Source: Nodularia sp. LEGE 06071
Lineage (GTDB): Bacteria; Cyanobacteriota; Cyanobacteriia; Cyanobacteriales; Nostocaceae
Reading direction: 5' to 3'
Length of the DNA: 64,000 nucleotides
Assembly: GCF_015207755.1 (NCBI RefSeq)
Contig: NZ_JADEWH010000002.1
Span: 496,001 to 560,000 of the forward strand
Below the pieces are notes generated by a model, which was not told the origin of the DNA, searched no databases, and worked only from the letters and a program-made list of their open reading frames with translations. The stretch's first letter is position 1; the number at the start of each line of letters is the position of its first letter. Shown here one piece after another: positions 40,299 through 49,924 of this stretch. A program made the position numbers and the translations under genes.

Positions 40299-41702
40299 CT
40301 ATTGCCATTGCACGGGAAAGCGATCGCCTGTTTGCTGAATAAACTTGTCTAATTGTTCTAAACTCAATGTCCCAGGGACTGGGTAACGAGCTGAAATCGT
40401 GCGTTTGAGGTCGGTATAATAACGAATTAATGTCGCGAAATTTCGGGGGAAATCTGACTCTACCATGCCGATGAATTCACCGCGCTGGCGTGCGTAATTC
40501 AAGACTTCGCGCCATTGTTCGATGCTAGGTAAACCCACTGACTCGACCCCGTGAGAGAACAGGGACATGAAAATTTCATCGTATGGGTCAGCTTTGCGAA
40601 GATAATCTTTAATCTCATCTAGAGAAGATTCCATGTTAAACTTCAGCCAGAATGGTACTGAGCCAGTACGTAAAGCCCACATGGGTTCTAGTAAAATAGA
40701 CGACTCTACCAGTAATCGGTTAGCAGTGATTCCTCGTTGTTTGTACCACCAACGATAAAATTCCGCGACAAAAGGACTGAGGTGTTCTGGTTCTTGAAAG
40801 ATGATCCGCCGGACATGATAACCGTGATTGTGGGCAAATTTTTCCACATCTTCGCGCAGGGTAGCTTCAAAACCCCACTCAGCTTCTGGTGTTTCTCCAT
40901 CTGGTTTTGGTGCGTCCCAGGATTGCCGATGTGAGTAATCAGTCACGCGATCGCTTGGTGTTGCACCACCCAACCCCCCAAACTGAAAGATGTGGCGATC
41001 GCCAATTCTGGTTGTCGGCGAAGTTCGTTGACACTCTACCAAAAAAATCGTCCCGCCTCTGGTGAGTTTCTTTTCTAAAAACCGCTTGTAAGTTGAACTC
41101 AGACGCAAATACTTCGCCCGAAAATAGTTCATTCCCCGCATAGTCAAGCGGTCTTGACTGGGGTCATACATATGATGTAATTGCAAATCAGGATTGGCAT
41201 CCAGCAGCGGCTGGGCTTTCTCTCTACCCCACTCCATCGCCTTTTTCGGTTCATCGGGATGCAGTTCAGGATACAGCACCGGAATCAAAAAAGTTTGTGG
41301 TAGCCAAGGCATACCCAGCGCCGCGCATAGATGCACCAGCGCCCCACTCGCAGAACCAATGGCGATCGCCTGATATTCATTTTGGGGATATTCATTGACC
41401 ATCCACTCCGAGACGACCTCAGAACTGACATCTCCCAATCGTCCCGGCGGAATTGATTCACCTGCACTACTAACTGTATAAATTGTCTCTTTAGCTTGTT
41501 GGGGTAACTGGTTCAGAACAGTAGCAATTGCTTCTATAGCAGGTGGCATCGTCCCTATTCCGGGAAAATCATCTCCGCGTAGGTAAGCAGCAGTGGCACG
41601 TAACATTGCCGTCCCAGAGTCAAATCCGGCAATATAAGGCGGAGCGACCCGGAACTTGGCCATAAAGGAAGCTAACATCCGGTTATACATAGGCCTTTGC
41701 AT
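40299..41702 (-). CDS. Conserved-looking protein of unknown function
   Basis: A 467-residue soluble protein that I do not recognise. Notable blocks are YTVSSAGESIPPGRLGDVSS, IAIGSASGALVHLCAALGMP (an alpha/beta turn like that of hydrolases), GTIFLVECQRTSPTTRIGDR and FQEPEHLSPFVAEFYRWWYK. The start ATG 41702 is preceded by GGAGAG. It follows the short-chain dehydrogenase gene on the same strand with a 157-base gap, so the pair may be co-transcribed. An alpha/beta-hydrolase-type enzyme is possible, but no catalytic triad can be assigned. Confidence 0.6.
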   Translation of the reverse strand: MQRPMYNRMLASFMAKFRVAPPYIAGFDSGTAMLRATAAYLRGDDFPGIGTMPPAIEAIATVLNQLPQQAKETIYTVSSAGESIPPGRLGDVSSEVVSEWMVNEYPQNEYQAIAIGSASGALVHLCAALGMPWLPQTFLIPVLYPELHPDEPKKAMEWGREKAQPLLDANPDLQLHHMYDPSQDRLTMRGMNYFRAKYLRLSSTYKRFLEKKLTRGGTIFLVECQRTSPTTRIGDRHIFQFGGLGGATPSDRVTDYSHRQSWDAPKPDGETPEAEWGFEATLREDVEKFAHNHGYHVRRIIFQEPEHLSPFVAEFYRWWYKQRGITANRLLVESSILLEPMWALRTGSVPFWLKFNMESSLDEIKDYLRKADPYDEIFMSLFSHGVESVGLPSIEQWREVLNYARQRGEFIGMVESDFPRNFATLIRYYTDLKRTISARYPVPGTLSLEQLDKFIQQTGDRFPVQWQ

Positions 41703-41859
41703 TTAATCTCTCCTTTTCAATCAAATGTGATTCTGTAGCTTCAATAAAGGCGCGAGTTACACGGGCTAATTCCAGAGGTCTGCTGTAATTCAGGGTAATG
41801 ACAAAGAAGCAGAGGGGAGCAAGCTTTCTTGTTTAGACGAGATCAAGTGCATCTCTGCT

Positions 41860-42828
41860 TTAAGAAAGGGGTAAACCAATTTTCTGTGCTGTCTCTCTGG
41901 CCATATCCCAAACATCTTGGGTAGTGATGCCGCCTGTACCCAACCAATTGCCACTGATGCCTGTATAGTCGTGCATCGGCTCGAATAAATTACCATCAGT
42001 CTGAGGAGTTGGCTTGTGATCTTGGAAATGATCCTGATCAACTTGCTTCGCCAGCATCGGTTCAAAAAGGTCAGGTGCCAAGGTTTTCTGCAAAAGCTGC
42101 AAGTAAACAGTTTGACCAACGACAATTTCTCGCTCTGGTTTATCCACTAACCCCACAATGGCATCGGCTACTTGTTTGGCTGGATATACGGGGTTCATCG
42201 CCTTAATTTGGCGATTAGTATAATTAGCTGCGTGTTGAAAAATTGGTGTGTCAATGGAACCTGGTAATACTGTGCAGACATGAATTTCACGGGCATTGTC
42301 TAAATACAATTCCATCCTCAGAGAGTCGGACAGACCACGAATGGCATATTTACTGATGGTGTAGGGGCTGGTGTATGCCTGACCAGTTACGCCGACCACC
42401 GAAGAAACATTGATTAAGTTGCCGCTACCTTGTTCACGGAAGTAAGGTAAAGCAGCACGCGCTCCGTAAATATAACCAAATAAATTTGTCTCAATTACTT
42501 GTCTAAAAGCTGATGGGGGTGCTTCCTCAAACCGGGCAAATAAGCTGACGGCGGCATTATTTACCCAAACATCAATACGCCCAAAAGAGGCGATCGCTCG
42601 CTGTGCTAATGCTTGGACTGCTGACTCATTTGTGACATCAGTAGGCATGGCTACAGCAGTCGCACCTAGACGTTGGCACTCTTGAGCAACTTCCTGCAAA
42701 GCCGTTTCATTCCGTGCTGCTAGCAGTAATGTTGCCCGCTGCTTGGCAAACTCCCGCGCTGTGGCACGTCCAATGCCGCTCGATGCACCTGTAATCACAA
42801 TGACTGAATTATGGATCGGTCGTGGCAT
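41860..42828 (-). CDS. Short-chain dehydrogenase/reductase
   Basis: A 322-residue SDR. The cofactor motif TGASSGIGRATARE is at about residue 14, NNAAVSL follows, then SSVVGVTGQAYTSPYTISKY with the catalytic Ser, Tyr and Lys. A C-terminal extension beyond the usual 250 residues (DHFQDHKPTPQTDGNLFEPM) is characteristic of a subgroup often linked to stress or lipid genes. The classical-type arginine after the first beta strand (LLLAARNE) suggests NADP(H). The substrate is unknown. It is upstream of the unknown gene at 40299. Confidence 0.88.
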   Translation of the reverse strand: MPRPIHNSVIVITGASSGIGRATAREFAKQRATLLLAARNETALQEVAQECQRLGATAVAMPTDVTNESAVQALAQRAIASFGRIDVWVNNAAVSLFARFEEAPPSAFRQVIETNLFGYIYGARAALPYFREQGSGNLINVSSVVGVTGQAYTSPYTISKYAIRGLSDSLRMELYLDNAREIHVCTVLPGSIDTPIFQHAANYTNRQIKAMNPVYPAKQVADAIVGLVDKPEREIVVGQTVYLQLLQKTLAPDLFEPMLAKQVDQDHFQDHKPTPQTDGNLFEPMHDYTGISGNWLGTGGITTQDVWDMARETAQKIGLPLS

Positions 42829-43748
42829 ATTGCTGACTCCTTAAGCGATCGCCTAATTTAGGGCAAATTTCTAGTTGATTTGGTAAAAATTTGTTATTTT
42901 TAATAACTACCCTCTTGTTTATTTGCTTTTATCCTTTTATTTTTATAGCTAGTTATTTCTGAGTTTGATATTAAAAACTCTCGTACTAATGTTACAAAAA
43001 ATATTTACATTCTTATGACAATCTGAAGATAGATATTAATTATCTTCATGAGGAATTTCTTGAAATTAGTTATGGCAATTTTCACCGCAATAGCTTGTTA
43101 GCAAAAGTTAAATTGGGATTACAAATAGAAGTAAGTTGTAGATACATTTAATTTATTCAATTACAGATTAAATCACCAATTTTTCCTCAAATATGACATT
43201 AAATAATTGACGAGACTTAAAATTAAAAATATATCTATAGATAGAAATTTAGCCAAATCGAGAGGCTCAAATCCCCAATTCCGGCAAGAGAAGAGGGAAT
43301 ATTTCTCGTTCGTAAGTTGTTAAGTTAATTGTTTAATATTATTTGTAATGTTCAATACTTAAAAATTTTACATAAATCTACCTCTGATTACCTGGCTGGT
43401 TAAACAATGCCTCTTCCCACTGATAGAATAAAAACCATGATTGCCGAGTTAAATTAGCATTATTTGCTTATTCTTTAACTACACCTTCTTCAACTCATAA
43501 AATTCAGGAAACATCAGACGGGAGCCAAGAGGGTGAGTTCGTGGCTTAGGCATTCAAGTAATTAAGTACACGTCTTAAGTATTCTCTGTGAATATTCTGT
43601 GAATATGGAGTTGATTATCGAACCGCCTTGGCGCTAGCCTCTCCCTTTGGGAGAAGAAGCCAAGAACGCCAAGGAACAGAGGAATGAACAAAACTCTGCG
43701 AACCTTTGCGTTACCTTAGCGCCCCTCTGCGTTTAAAACCCCGACGAT
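42829..43748. other. Long intergenic region before thyX and the SDR gene
   Basis: 920 bases with no gene I can support: very A/T-rich up to about 43400. At 43626-43674 lies an inverted repeat (CCTTGGCG...CGCCAAGG enclosing CTCTCCC-TTT-GGGAGA). After it comes the common Nostoc sequence CTCTGCGAACCTTTGCGTTA near the thyX end. Confidence 0.5.
43626..43674. repeat. Nested palindrome of dispersed type
   Basis: Outer arms CCTTGGCG and CGCCAAGG, inner arms CTCCC and GGGAG with a three-base loop. This kind of palindrome is found scattered in Nostocales genomes. It stands beyond the 3' end of thyX. Confidence 0.65.
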
Positions 43749-45152
43749 TTACGGTGCTAGTCTGGCTTTGCCTTGACGCTGCTTTTCATACCATTGTGCG
43801 ATCGCAGGTGTCCAATCAGCAAAATGAGGCCACATCATTTCACACAACTGTTGAATTTCCAATTGAGCATCCTTTTTATTTCTCATATCACAAAAGTGCA
43901 TGAACGACCTTAAATTGAAACTCACGACAAAATGCTGGCGATAATCAAAAGGTACTTTTCCTCTAGCGTGTTCCTCAGACATTCCCCCCTCAAAATCAGC
44001 TTTGTAACGCTTCGCTGCTTCGAGACACCATTCTAAATCTGCGGCGCGTTGTTCTGGTGAATAGAAATACTTTTTGCCTTGTCTATCAGAGTAATCACCA
44101 ACGGGACGCAGGTAAAATACATCTTCTATATCTTTTTTACCTGCTACTACATCAATAAACTGGTTCCCCGTGTAACGGAAGGAGTTATGAACTACAATTC
44201 CATTAGCAACAAAATTATGCCAGGAACCTTCTACTTCTAGATCGTAAGTCATTTGTTGACCCAGGTATTCTACACTCTTCACCTTGACCGGATGTGACTG
44301 TAATTTTTTTTCTGTATTTACTATAGGATCATAAGATTTTCTGTAAAGCCCGTTTCCTACTACTGCCATACCATTACACATCAAGTAGGATGGCTTAGTC
44401 ATTTCGATTACAGTACCATCAATATTAGTGACTAAACCAACTGCGTCACCCATTGTTTGCCAGCCCTCTAATGTAAATAGGCGATGATTAACGGTGCAAT
44501 CTAAGGTTTTTCCATCCTCCAAAGTGACTCGATAGACAGGTTGAAGACCACTGCACATTACATCTTTAATATGCCCAACTTCAAACAAGCCAGTTTCTTC
44601 GTTCAGAACTCGCAGGCGCATTTTGCGAATACGTTGTTTACAATCGCGCCGATATTGACCAGGTGCTTCTCCATTCCTACCCCGAATCGACCTTTGACGG
44701 ATTGCTTTTTCTCCGTTAGTCCATCTGTCGTATAGTTCTCCAATTGTTTTTTTCAGCTTCTGGTTAGTGTTCCCTTCACAGTTAACAAAAGTAATTTCAG
44801 TATTGGCGGACAAGCACTGAACATCAAATGATACGCCGACCCGATGTGTACGAGCCTGTTGCATGACACTGTGGGGAAAATAACCACAGTTAAAAACAAT
44901 CTGGGGATGCTCCAGCGGTCCATAATGTCCCCGCTCACCGGCTAACAGTCGCTTAACAATAATTTCGCCACATTGTGACTCCGTAGGCCATGAGTCGCGC
45001 TCGTCATATACGAAGCCATCGGTATAGTCTTGGTGCATCGCAGCGTAAACCACTTGCTGCGGGTTTGGTGTTTTGGCAATAACCTCTACTCGGAATCGAT
45101 GCATTGATAAATTGAAACCTGTTCGTGAAACGTCTTTGTCAACCCGATTCAC
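43749..45152 (-). CDS. thyX: FAD-dependent thymidylate synthase ThyX with an intein
   Basis: ThyX makes dTMP from dUMP using FAD, NADPH and methylenetetrahydrofolate. The 467-residue frame is 211 residues too long because an intein (residues 113-323) interrupts it. The exteins join as ARTHRVGVSFDVQ + SFRYTG, the ThyX signature region, and continue with FYLRPVGDYSDRQGKKYFYS and HFVVSFNLRSFMHFCDMRN. Enzyme function requires splicing. The start is uncertain: GTG 45152 gives 16 extra residues, whereas ATG 45104 gives MHRFRVEVIAKTPNPQQVVY, which looks more like a native N-terminus. No thyA is visible in the window. Confidence 0.93.
   Translation of the reverse strand: MNRVDKDVSRTGFNLSMHRFRVEVIAKTPNPQQVVYAAMHQDYTDGFVYDERDSWPTESQCGEIIVKRLLAGERGHYGPLEHPQIVFNCGYFPHSVMQQARTHRVGVSFDVQCLSANTEITFVNCEGNTNQKLKKTIGELYDRWTNGEKAIRQRSIRGRNGEAPGQYRRDCKQRIRKMRLRVLNEETGLFEVGHIKDVMCSGLQPVYRVTLEDGKTLDCTVNHRLFTLEGWQTMGDAVGLVTNIDGTVIEMTKPSYLMCNGMAVVGNGLYRKSYDPIVNTEKKLQSHPVKVKSVEYLGQQMTYDLEVEGSWHNFVANGIVVHNSFRYTGNQFIDVVAGKKDIEDVFYLRPVGDYSDRQGKKYFYSPEQRAADLEWCLEAAKRYKADFEGGMSEEHARGKVPFDYRQHFVVSFNLRSFMHFCDMRNKKDAQLEIQQLCEMMWPHFADWTPAIAQWYEKQRQGKARLAP
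44184..44816 (-). mobile_element. Mini-intein in ThyX
   Basis: The 211-residue insert begins with Cys (CLSANTEITF, block A) and has the block B histidine in DCTVNHRLFTLEGW. It ends with block F YDLEVEGSWHNFVANG and block G IVVHN, followed by Ser as the first C-extein residue. All residues needed for splicing (Cys1, block B His, His-Asn, +1 Ser) are present. No LAGLIDADG or HNH homing endonuclease motif is visible and the length leaves little room, so it is a mini-intein. Inteins in cyanobacterial ThyX are known. Confidence 0.93.
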
Positions 45153-45345
45153 TATGATATCTCGTTCAGGAGTGCGAAGAAAATAAAGTACACAAACCTC
45201 ACCCCCAGCCCCTTGCTAAGGAGAAGGGAGAAAGAGGTCAAAAACCAGATTGCCCATGATTCAGAAAAGTTTACTCAGATACTTTACAAAATTTAATAGA
45301 TTTGTTACAGTTGTTTACATACACAGAGCAGACAGGAAAAATCAT

Positions 45346-45561
45346 ATGCGTACCAATACAACTGTTATTGATGACCAAGGTCTCATGAACAACTTTGCAA
45401 TAGAACCAAAGGTTTATGTAGACGAGCAAGGCGATCGCACCGGGTTTACTCCCTACGCCGAACTACTCAACGGTCGTTTAGCAATGATTGGTTTCGTCTC
45501 TCTGATTGCATTAGAAGTATTCACAGGACACGGTATCATCGGCCTTTTGACCAGCCTGTAA
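45346..45561 (+). CDS. High-light-inducible protein (CAB/ELIP/HLIP family)
   Basis: A 71-residue Hlip. The single chlorophyll-binding helix is [20 protein letters not shown] followed by EVFTGHGII, with the Glu...Asn-Gly-Arg motif that binds chlorophyll. These proteins protect photosystem assembly and quench excess light energy in the thylakoid. I start it at ATG 45346 ([16 protein letters not shown] upstream). The frame back to 45250 would add 32 residues unlike Hlips. A hairpin follows the stop. Confidence 0.93.
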   Translation: MRTNTTVIDDQGLMNNFAIEPKVYVDEQGDRTGFTPYAELLNGRLAMIGFVSLIALEVFTGHGIIGLLTSL

Positions 45562-45596
45562 AAACTAATCTTGAAAATTGAATATCTAACAAATGT

Positions 45597-45620
45597 AGAG
45601 ACGGGAAAATTCCTGTCTCT
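45597..45620 (+). terminator. Terminator after the Hlip gene
   Basis: AGAGACGGGAA pairs with TTCCTGTCTCT around a very short loop and AATTTTA follows; 36 bases after the Hlip stop. Confidence 0.7.
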
Positions 45621-45732
45621 AATTTTATGTCTAGCCATCATTAATGCGTACACTAAATAATAGAGAAAAAAAGGTTAGGGACTCAGAATTGTCCCCTACT
45701 CTCCACTCCCTACTCCTCACTCCCCATTTTCT

Positions 45733-46314
45733 ATGGCTTTAACTGCATCTACAATGTTGCCATTAGGCACGGAAGCACCAGATTTTCATCTACCCGAAGT
45801 AGTATCTGGAGAAACAATTTCTCTGGACACTTTTGCTGATCAAAAAGCATTGTTGGTCATGTTCATTTGTCGCCATTGCCCATTTGTCAAACATATCCAA
45901 CAAGAATTAGCCCGTCTAGGAAAAGATTACCTCTCCAGTGATTTAGGAATTGTGGCCATTAGCGCCAATGATGCGGAAAAATATCTAGATGATGCACCAG
46001 AGTCTTTAAAAGCAATGGCGATAGAACTTGATTTTAAGTTTTCCTTGTGTTATGACGAAACTCAAGAAATTGCCAAAGCTTATACAGCAGCTTGCACACC
46101 TGATTTTTTTATATTTGACGTAGAACGCAAACTCGCTTATCGGGGACAATTGGATGATAGCCGTCCCAGTAATGGTAAACCCGTGACGGGTGCAGATTTA
46201 CGTGGGGCGATCGCATCCGTGTTGGCGGATAACCCCGTTACAATTGAACAAAAGCCCAGTATTGGTTGCAATATTAAATGGAAACCTGGTAACGAACCCA
46301 GTTATTTTGGTTAA
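45733..46314 (+). CDS. Thioredoxin-fold peroxiredoxin-like protein (AhpC/TSA type)
   Basis: A 193-residue redoxin of the PRX-like 1 group. LPLGTEAPDFHLPEV opens the domain, LLVMFICRHCPFVKHIQQEL holds the CxxC redox pair, and TAACTPDFFIFD with the cis-Pro follows. Then DSRPSNGKPVTGADL and KPSIGCNIKWKPGNEP close it, the latter holding a third Cys. It probably reduces peroxides or protein disulfides; the exact substrate is unknown. Start ATG 45733, immediately after a C/T-rich segment and without a good ribosome site. Confidence 0.85.
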   Translation: MALTASTMLPLGTEAPDFHLPEVVSGETISLDTFADQKALLVMFICRHCPFVKHIQQELARLGKDYLSSDLGIVAISANDAEKYLDDAPESLKAMAIELDFKFSLCYDETQEIAKAYTAACTPDFFIFDVERKLAYRGQLDDSRPSNGKPVTGADLRGAIASVLADNPVTIEQKPSIGCNIKWKPGNEPSYFG

Positions 46315-46364
46315 TCCAACTCCTAGTAAAGCACGGCGTTAATAAACCACCCATGTCAAAAATT

Positions 46365-46391
46365 TATTTTTGACTTTTGACTTTTGACTTC
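46365..46391. repeat. Heptamer tandem repeat (TTTGACT)
   Basis: Three units of TTTGACT followed by a short GC-rich stretch (CGCGCAGCGGCGGCG). Another instance of the STRR heptamers; a related one lies at 9939-9960. Confidence 0.75.
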
Positions 46392-46406
46392 CGCGCAGCG
46401 GCGGCG

Positions 46407-46919
46407 TTAATGTTTAATTTCCAGATTGAGGATGTAGCTTCCCATCTGGACTTGATCTGCCCATAATTCGTATTCCACCCGTAAATGCTCTGGTAAGTGG
46501 TGTCCGTTCAGTGACAGAGTTTTTGTGAAATTTCGTAAACGAATGGGATTATGAGGTTGCAATGACTCAGTGGGTAGCCAATAACGGCTCACACCATAAA
46601 CGCCTTGCTCCCAGAAATGACGATAACTAACTTGACCGTTACCTTGCATGGTCATAATTACCCGATAGGGGGAAATCTCCAGCCACAAAATTCTGGGGCT
46701 GTTGGGGGCTTGAGCTTGGCTCTGATTTTCGGGACAGATGTCTTCTGAACTCAAAGAACTTGCCAGTTCGCAGGTAATTAAAGGCGGTGCTGTCAATAGT
46801 AAATGAAATCGATCAGTGTCTTTTTGATACAATGTACCCGCAGTTTCCACAACAGACCAGAATGGCAGGTCAGTGGAAATAAGTGATAAACATACGGGCT
46901 TACGGTGATGGGTCAGCAT
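46407..46919 (-). CDS. Protein of unknown function
   Basis: A 170-residue protein with no motif known to me. It is predicted mainly beta: LSLISTDLPFWSVVETAGTL, FHLLLTAPPLITCELA, ILWLEISPYRVIMTMQGNGQ, VSYRHFWEQGVYGVSRYWLP, HLRVEYELWADQVQMGSYIL. No signal peptide or membrane helix. It stands alone between the redoxin and aroA. A cyanobacteria-specific family seems likely from its style, but this is an impression only. Confidence 0.6.
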   Translation of the reverse strand: MLTHHRKPVCLSLISTDLPFWSVVETAGTLYQKDTDRFHLLLTAPPLITCELASSLSSEDICPENQSQAQAPNSPRILWLEISPYRVIMTMQGNGQVSYRHFWEQGVYGVSRYWLPTESLQPHNPIRLRNFTKTLSLNGHHLPEHLRVEYELWADQVQMGSYILNLEIKH

Positions 46920-47333
46920 GGGAGCGATAGGGGCTAAAAGCTATTGAACAAAATGAAATTAACACCAGTATCTTTTACAGTCAGAATCAACCAGTAAATA
47001 GTCAAACATCCTTCATATTAACTGAAGATCCTGATTTGGTAAGCCAAATAAATCCAGGTAAAAATAAATAAAAGATTATAAATTTAAACACCTTCTCTGG
47101 TGCTATAAATAAAATTTTTTGGCAAAATGTTAAGTGAAATTTGCAAGAAACACAAGACCCCTGAGAGTGATTTTTGCCAAGAACAAAAGTATTAAGTGAG
47201 GATTCATCATCTACTAGGTCGATTTTGACAAATTTCCGCGAACAAAAAGCGATAGGATACTATGCAGGAAGTGTCCAGTCGTGGCAAATTTAGTCGCTGA
47301 TGAACTTCCGGTGTATCCAAGAAGTGTAAACTC
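46920..47333. other. Promoter region upstream of aroA
   Basis: 414 bases without a gene between divergent units. A/T-rich; no operator, riboswitch or terminator recognised. Confidence 0.4.
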
Positions 47334-48686
47334 ATGTCGGCTGCTGTCATCACTGTAGAAACTCAAAAAGACCTTTCTCAGAAGTTAATTATCCAGCGAC
47401 CCTCTGCTGGACTGTCCTTACAGGGTTGTATCCGTGTCCCTGGTGATAAATCTATATCACATCGGGCTTTAATGTTAGGCGCGATCGCTGAAGGTGAAAC
47501 GCAGATCCAAGGGCTGCTGTTAGGCGAAGATCCCCGCAGCACTGCAAGCTGTTTTCAAGCTATGGGAGCGCAAATTTCGGAACTGAATACCGAATTAGTT
47601 ACAGTTCAGGGTATTGGTTTGGGACAATTGCAAGAACCAGTGGATGTGTTGAATGCTGGCAACTCTGGTACTACACTCAGACTGATGTTAGGGCTTTTGG
47701 CTTCTCATCCAGGGCGGTTTTTTACGGTCACAGGGGATAGTTCTTTGCGATCGCGTCCCATGTCCCGTGTAGTTAAACCGTTGCAACAAATGGGCGCAGA
47801 GATTTGGGGACGTAAGGGTAATTCCTTAGCACCCTTAGCAGTTCAAGGACAAGCCCTGAAACCAACTCATTACCATTCCCCCATCGCTTCCGCCCAAGTG
47901 AAATCCTGTATCTTACTTGCGGGTTTATTAACAGCAGGAAAAACCACCGTCACCGAACCCGCTCTTTCTCGTGACCACAGCGAACGGATGTTACGGGCTT
48001 TTGGTGCAGAACTCAGTATTGATCCAGACACCAATAGCGTCACCGTCATCGGACCGGCGCAACTACGTGGGCAAAAAGTCATTGTTCCTGGGGATATCAG
48101 TTCCGCAGCCTTTTGGTTAGTCGCTGGCGCGATTGTTCCCGGTTCGGAATTGGTAGTGGAAAATGTTGGTGTTAATCCCACCCGCACGGGGATATTAGAA
48201 GCTTTAGAACTCATGGGGGCTGACATTCAACTGGAAAATCAGCGCGAAGTCGCTGGGGAACCAGTCGCGGATTTAAGAGTGCGTTCCAGTGGTTTAAAAA
48301 GCTGCACCATTGCCGGGGATATCATTCCCAGAATGATTGATGAGATTCCCATTTTAGCAGTAGCGGCAGTATTTGCCGAAGGTACAACGGTTATTCGGGA
48401 TGCAGAGGAATTGCGAGTTAAAGAAAGCGATCGCATTACCGTGATGGCGCAGCAACTCAATAAAATGGGTGCAAAGGTGAGTGAATTACCCGACGGTATG
48501 GAAATCACTGGCGGTACTCCCTTAGTGGGTACTGATGTCGATAGTTATACAGATCATCGCATTGCCATGAGTTTAGCGATCGCATCTTTAGTTTCCACCG
48601 GAATCACCACCATTCACCGTGCAGAAGCCGCCGCCATTTCTTACCCCGACTTCACCGCCACACTACAAGGAATACTGAATACATAA
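47334..48686 (+). CDS. aroA: 3-phosphoshikimate 1-carboxyvinyltransferase (EPSP synthase)
   Basis: Transfers enolpyruvate from PEP to shikimate 3-phosphate in the pathway to chorismate and aromatic amino acids. The 450-residue protein shows [20 protein letters not shown] (shikimate 3-phosphate binding), [20 protein letters not shown] (PEP binding), [55 protein letters not shown] and [13 protein letters not shown]. The Ala next to LNAGNSG suggests the class II-like loop NAGNSGTT rather than the LGNAGTA loop of class I, and so possible glyphosate tolerance. Start ATG 47334. Monocistronic. Confidence 0.96.
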   Translation: MSAAVITVETQKDLSQKLIIQRPSAGLSLQGCIRVPGDKSISHRALMLGAIAEGETQIQGLLLGEDPRSTASCFQAMGAQISELNTELVTVQGIGLGQLQEPVDVLNAGNSGTTLRLMLGLLASHPGRFFTVTGDSSLRSRPMSRVVKPLQQMGAEIWGRKGNSLAPLAVQGQALKPTHYHSPIASAQVKSCILLAGLLTAGKTTVTEPALSRDHSERMLRAFGAELSIDPDTNSVTVIGPAQLRGQKVIVPGDISSAAFWLVAGAIVPGSELVVENVGVNPTRTGILEALELMGADIQLENQREVAGEPVADLRVRSSGLKSCTIAGDIIPRMIDEIPILAVAAVFAEGTTVIRDAEELRVKESDRITVMAQQLNKMGAKVSELPDGMEITGGTPLVGTDVDSYTDHRIAMSLAIASLVSTGITTIHRAEAAAISYPDFTATLQGILNT

Positions 48687-48829
48687 GTAAAGTGTGACAC
48701 ACATAATTGTGTGCATCAACATCAATATCGTGGGGTGGGCTTCTAGCCCGCCTAGAACAGGCAAGACTTGTACTGAGCTTGTCGAAGTATGCCTGATGCA
48801 CTACTTTAGCTGTGTCGCGCCAGAAGCTG

Positions 48830-49801
48830 CTATTTTGTACCCACTTCATCCCGGTTATGAGGCGCATCAAAATCAATCACAGGGCCTTTCGGCACAATGC
48901 GGGTGGGGTTAACATTGGGATGACTTCTGTAATAATGCCGTTTAATGTGGTCAAAATTACAAGTTTCCTTCACACCCGGTAATTGATAAAGTTCTTTGAG
49001 ATAATTCCACAAATTAGGATACTCAACTATCCGACGTATATTGCATTTAAAATGCACATAATAAACTGCATCGAAACGCAGCAAAGTAGTAAACATACAC
49101 CAATCAGCTTCAGTCACTTGATCCCCGCAGAGATAGCGCTGTTTTCCTAATATAATCTCCCAGTCATCAAGGGCGGCAAATAACTCTGTTACCGCCTGAT
49201 CATAAGCTGATTGAGAAGTAGCAAATCCCGCCCGATATACCCCATTATTGATCGGTTGGTAAATAGCATCAATCGTCTCGTCAATTAGTTTTTGTAAACT
49301 TTCTGGATAAAAATTGATATCTTCTTGAGCAAAAGCATTGAATTGGGTATCAAACATCCGCATAATTTCGCGGGATTCATTATTGACAATTGTCCCCTTT
49401 TCCTTGTCCCATAATACTGGCACTGTTACCCGTCCACTGTAGTTAGGATCAGCTTTCAGATAAAGTTGCCAAAGATATTTAGTACCATTGACCGTATCAG
49501 GAATCGCACCTGATTCATCAGTAAATTCCCAACTGTTTTGCTCAATTTCCGCCCCAACTACCGATAGCCCAATCACATCTTCTAGTCCTTTTAATTGGCG
49601 GATAATTGCAGTCCGACAAGCCCAAGGACAAGCCCAAGAAATATATAAATGATAGCGACCTGGTTCAGCCTTAAAACCACTAGAGCCATCTGTTGTAATC
49701 TGATCACGGTAAGTTGTTGATGGGCGGATAAATTTACCTTCTGAATCTTCTTGATCCCGTCTTGATATCCACTGACCATCCTTGAGGATTCCCAAACCCA
49801 T
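48830..49801 (-). CDS. Glutathionyl-hydroquinone reductase (YqjG/ECM4-type GST)
   Basis: A 323-residue omega/Xi-class glutathione transferase: YHLYISWACPWACRTAIIRQ carries the catalytic Cys in the CPWA motif, VPVLWDKEKGTIVNNESREI is the cis-Pro and Glu/Ser glutathione site, and the C-terminal helical domain contains CGDQVTEADWCMFTTLLRFD. Such enzymes reduce glutathionyl-hydroquinones and related adducts. Start ATG 49801, with GGAGAG seven bases before it. It runs convergent to aroA and tandem with gatC. Confidence 0.92.
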   Translation of the reverse strand: MGLGILKDGQWISRRDQEDSEGKFIRPSTTYRDQITTDGSSGFKAEPGRYHLYISWACPWACRTAIIRQLKGLEDVIGLSVVGAEIEQNSWEFTDESGAIPDTVNGTKYLWQLYLKADPNYSGRVTVPVLWDKEKGTIVNNESREIMRMFDTQFNAFAQEDINFYPESLQKLIDETIDAIYQPINNGVYRAGFATSQSAYDQAVTELFAALDDWEIILGKQRYLCGDQVTEADWCMFTTLLRFDAVYYVHFKCNIRRIVEYPNLWNYLKELYQLPGVKETCNFDHIKRHYYRSHPNVNPTRIVPKGPVIDFDAPHNRDEVGTK

Positions 49802-49810
49802 ATATCTCTC

Positions 49811-49911
49811 CTTTTTCAGTTATCAATTATCAGTTATCAGTTAAGAGACATCATTGCATAGAAATCTCTTACTCAATCTACTTGATAACTGTTCACTGTT
49901 CACTGTTCACT
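49811..49911. repeat. Two heptamer arrays between the GST and gatC genes
   Basis: A cluster of TTATCAG-type units lies at about 49817-49843, and (GTTCACT)x3 at 49888-49909. Both are seven-base repeats of the STRR type, in the 123-base spacer. Confidence 0.75.
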
Positions 49912-49924
49912 GATTCAACCCTCC

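Noticed and set aside
41790-42125. Minus-strand frame of 111 codons
   Set aside because: Overlaps the C-terminal end of the SDR in another frame; composition does not look like a protein.
44184-44816. Homing endonuclease in the ThyX intein
   Set aside because: No LAGLIDADG, HNH or GIY-YIG motif is visible, and 211 residues fit a mini-intein.
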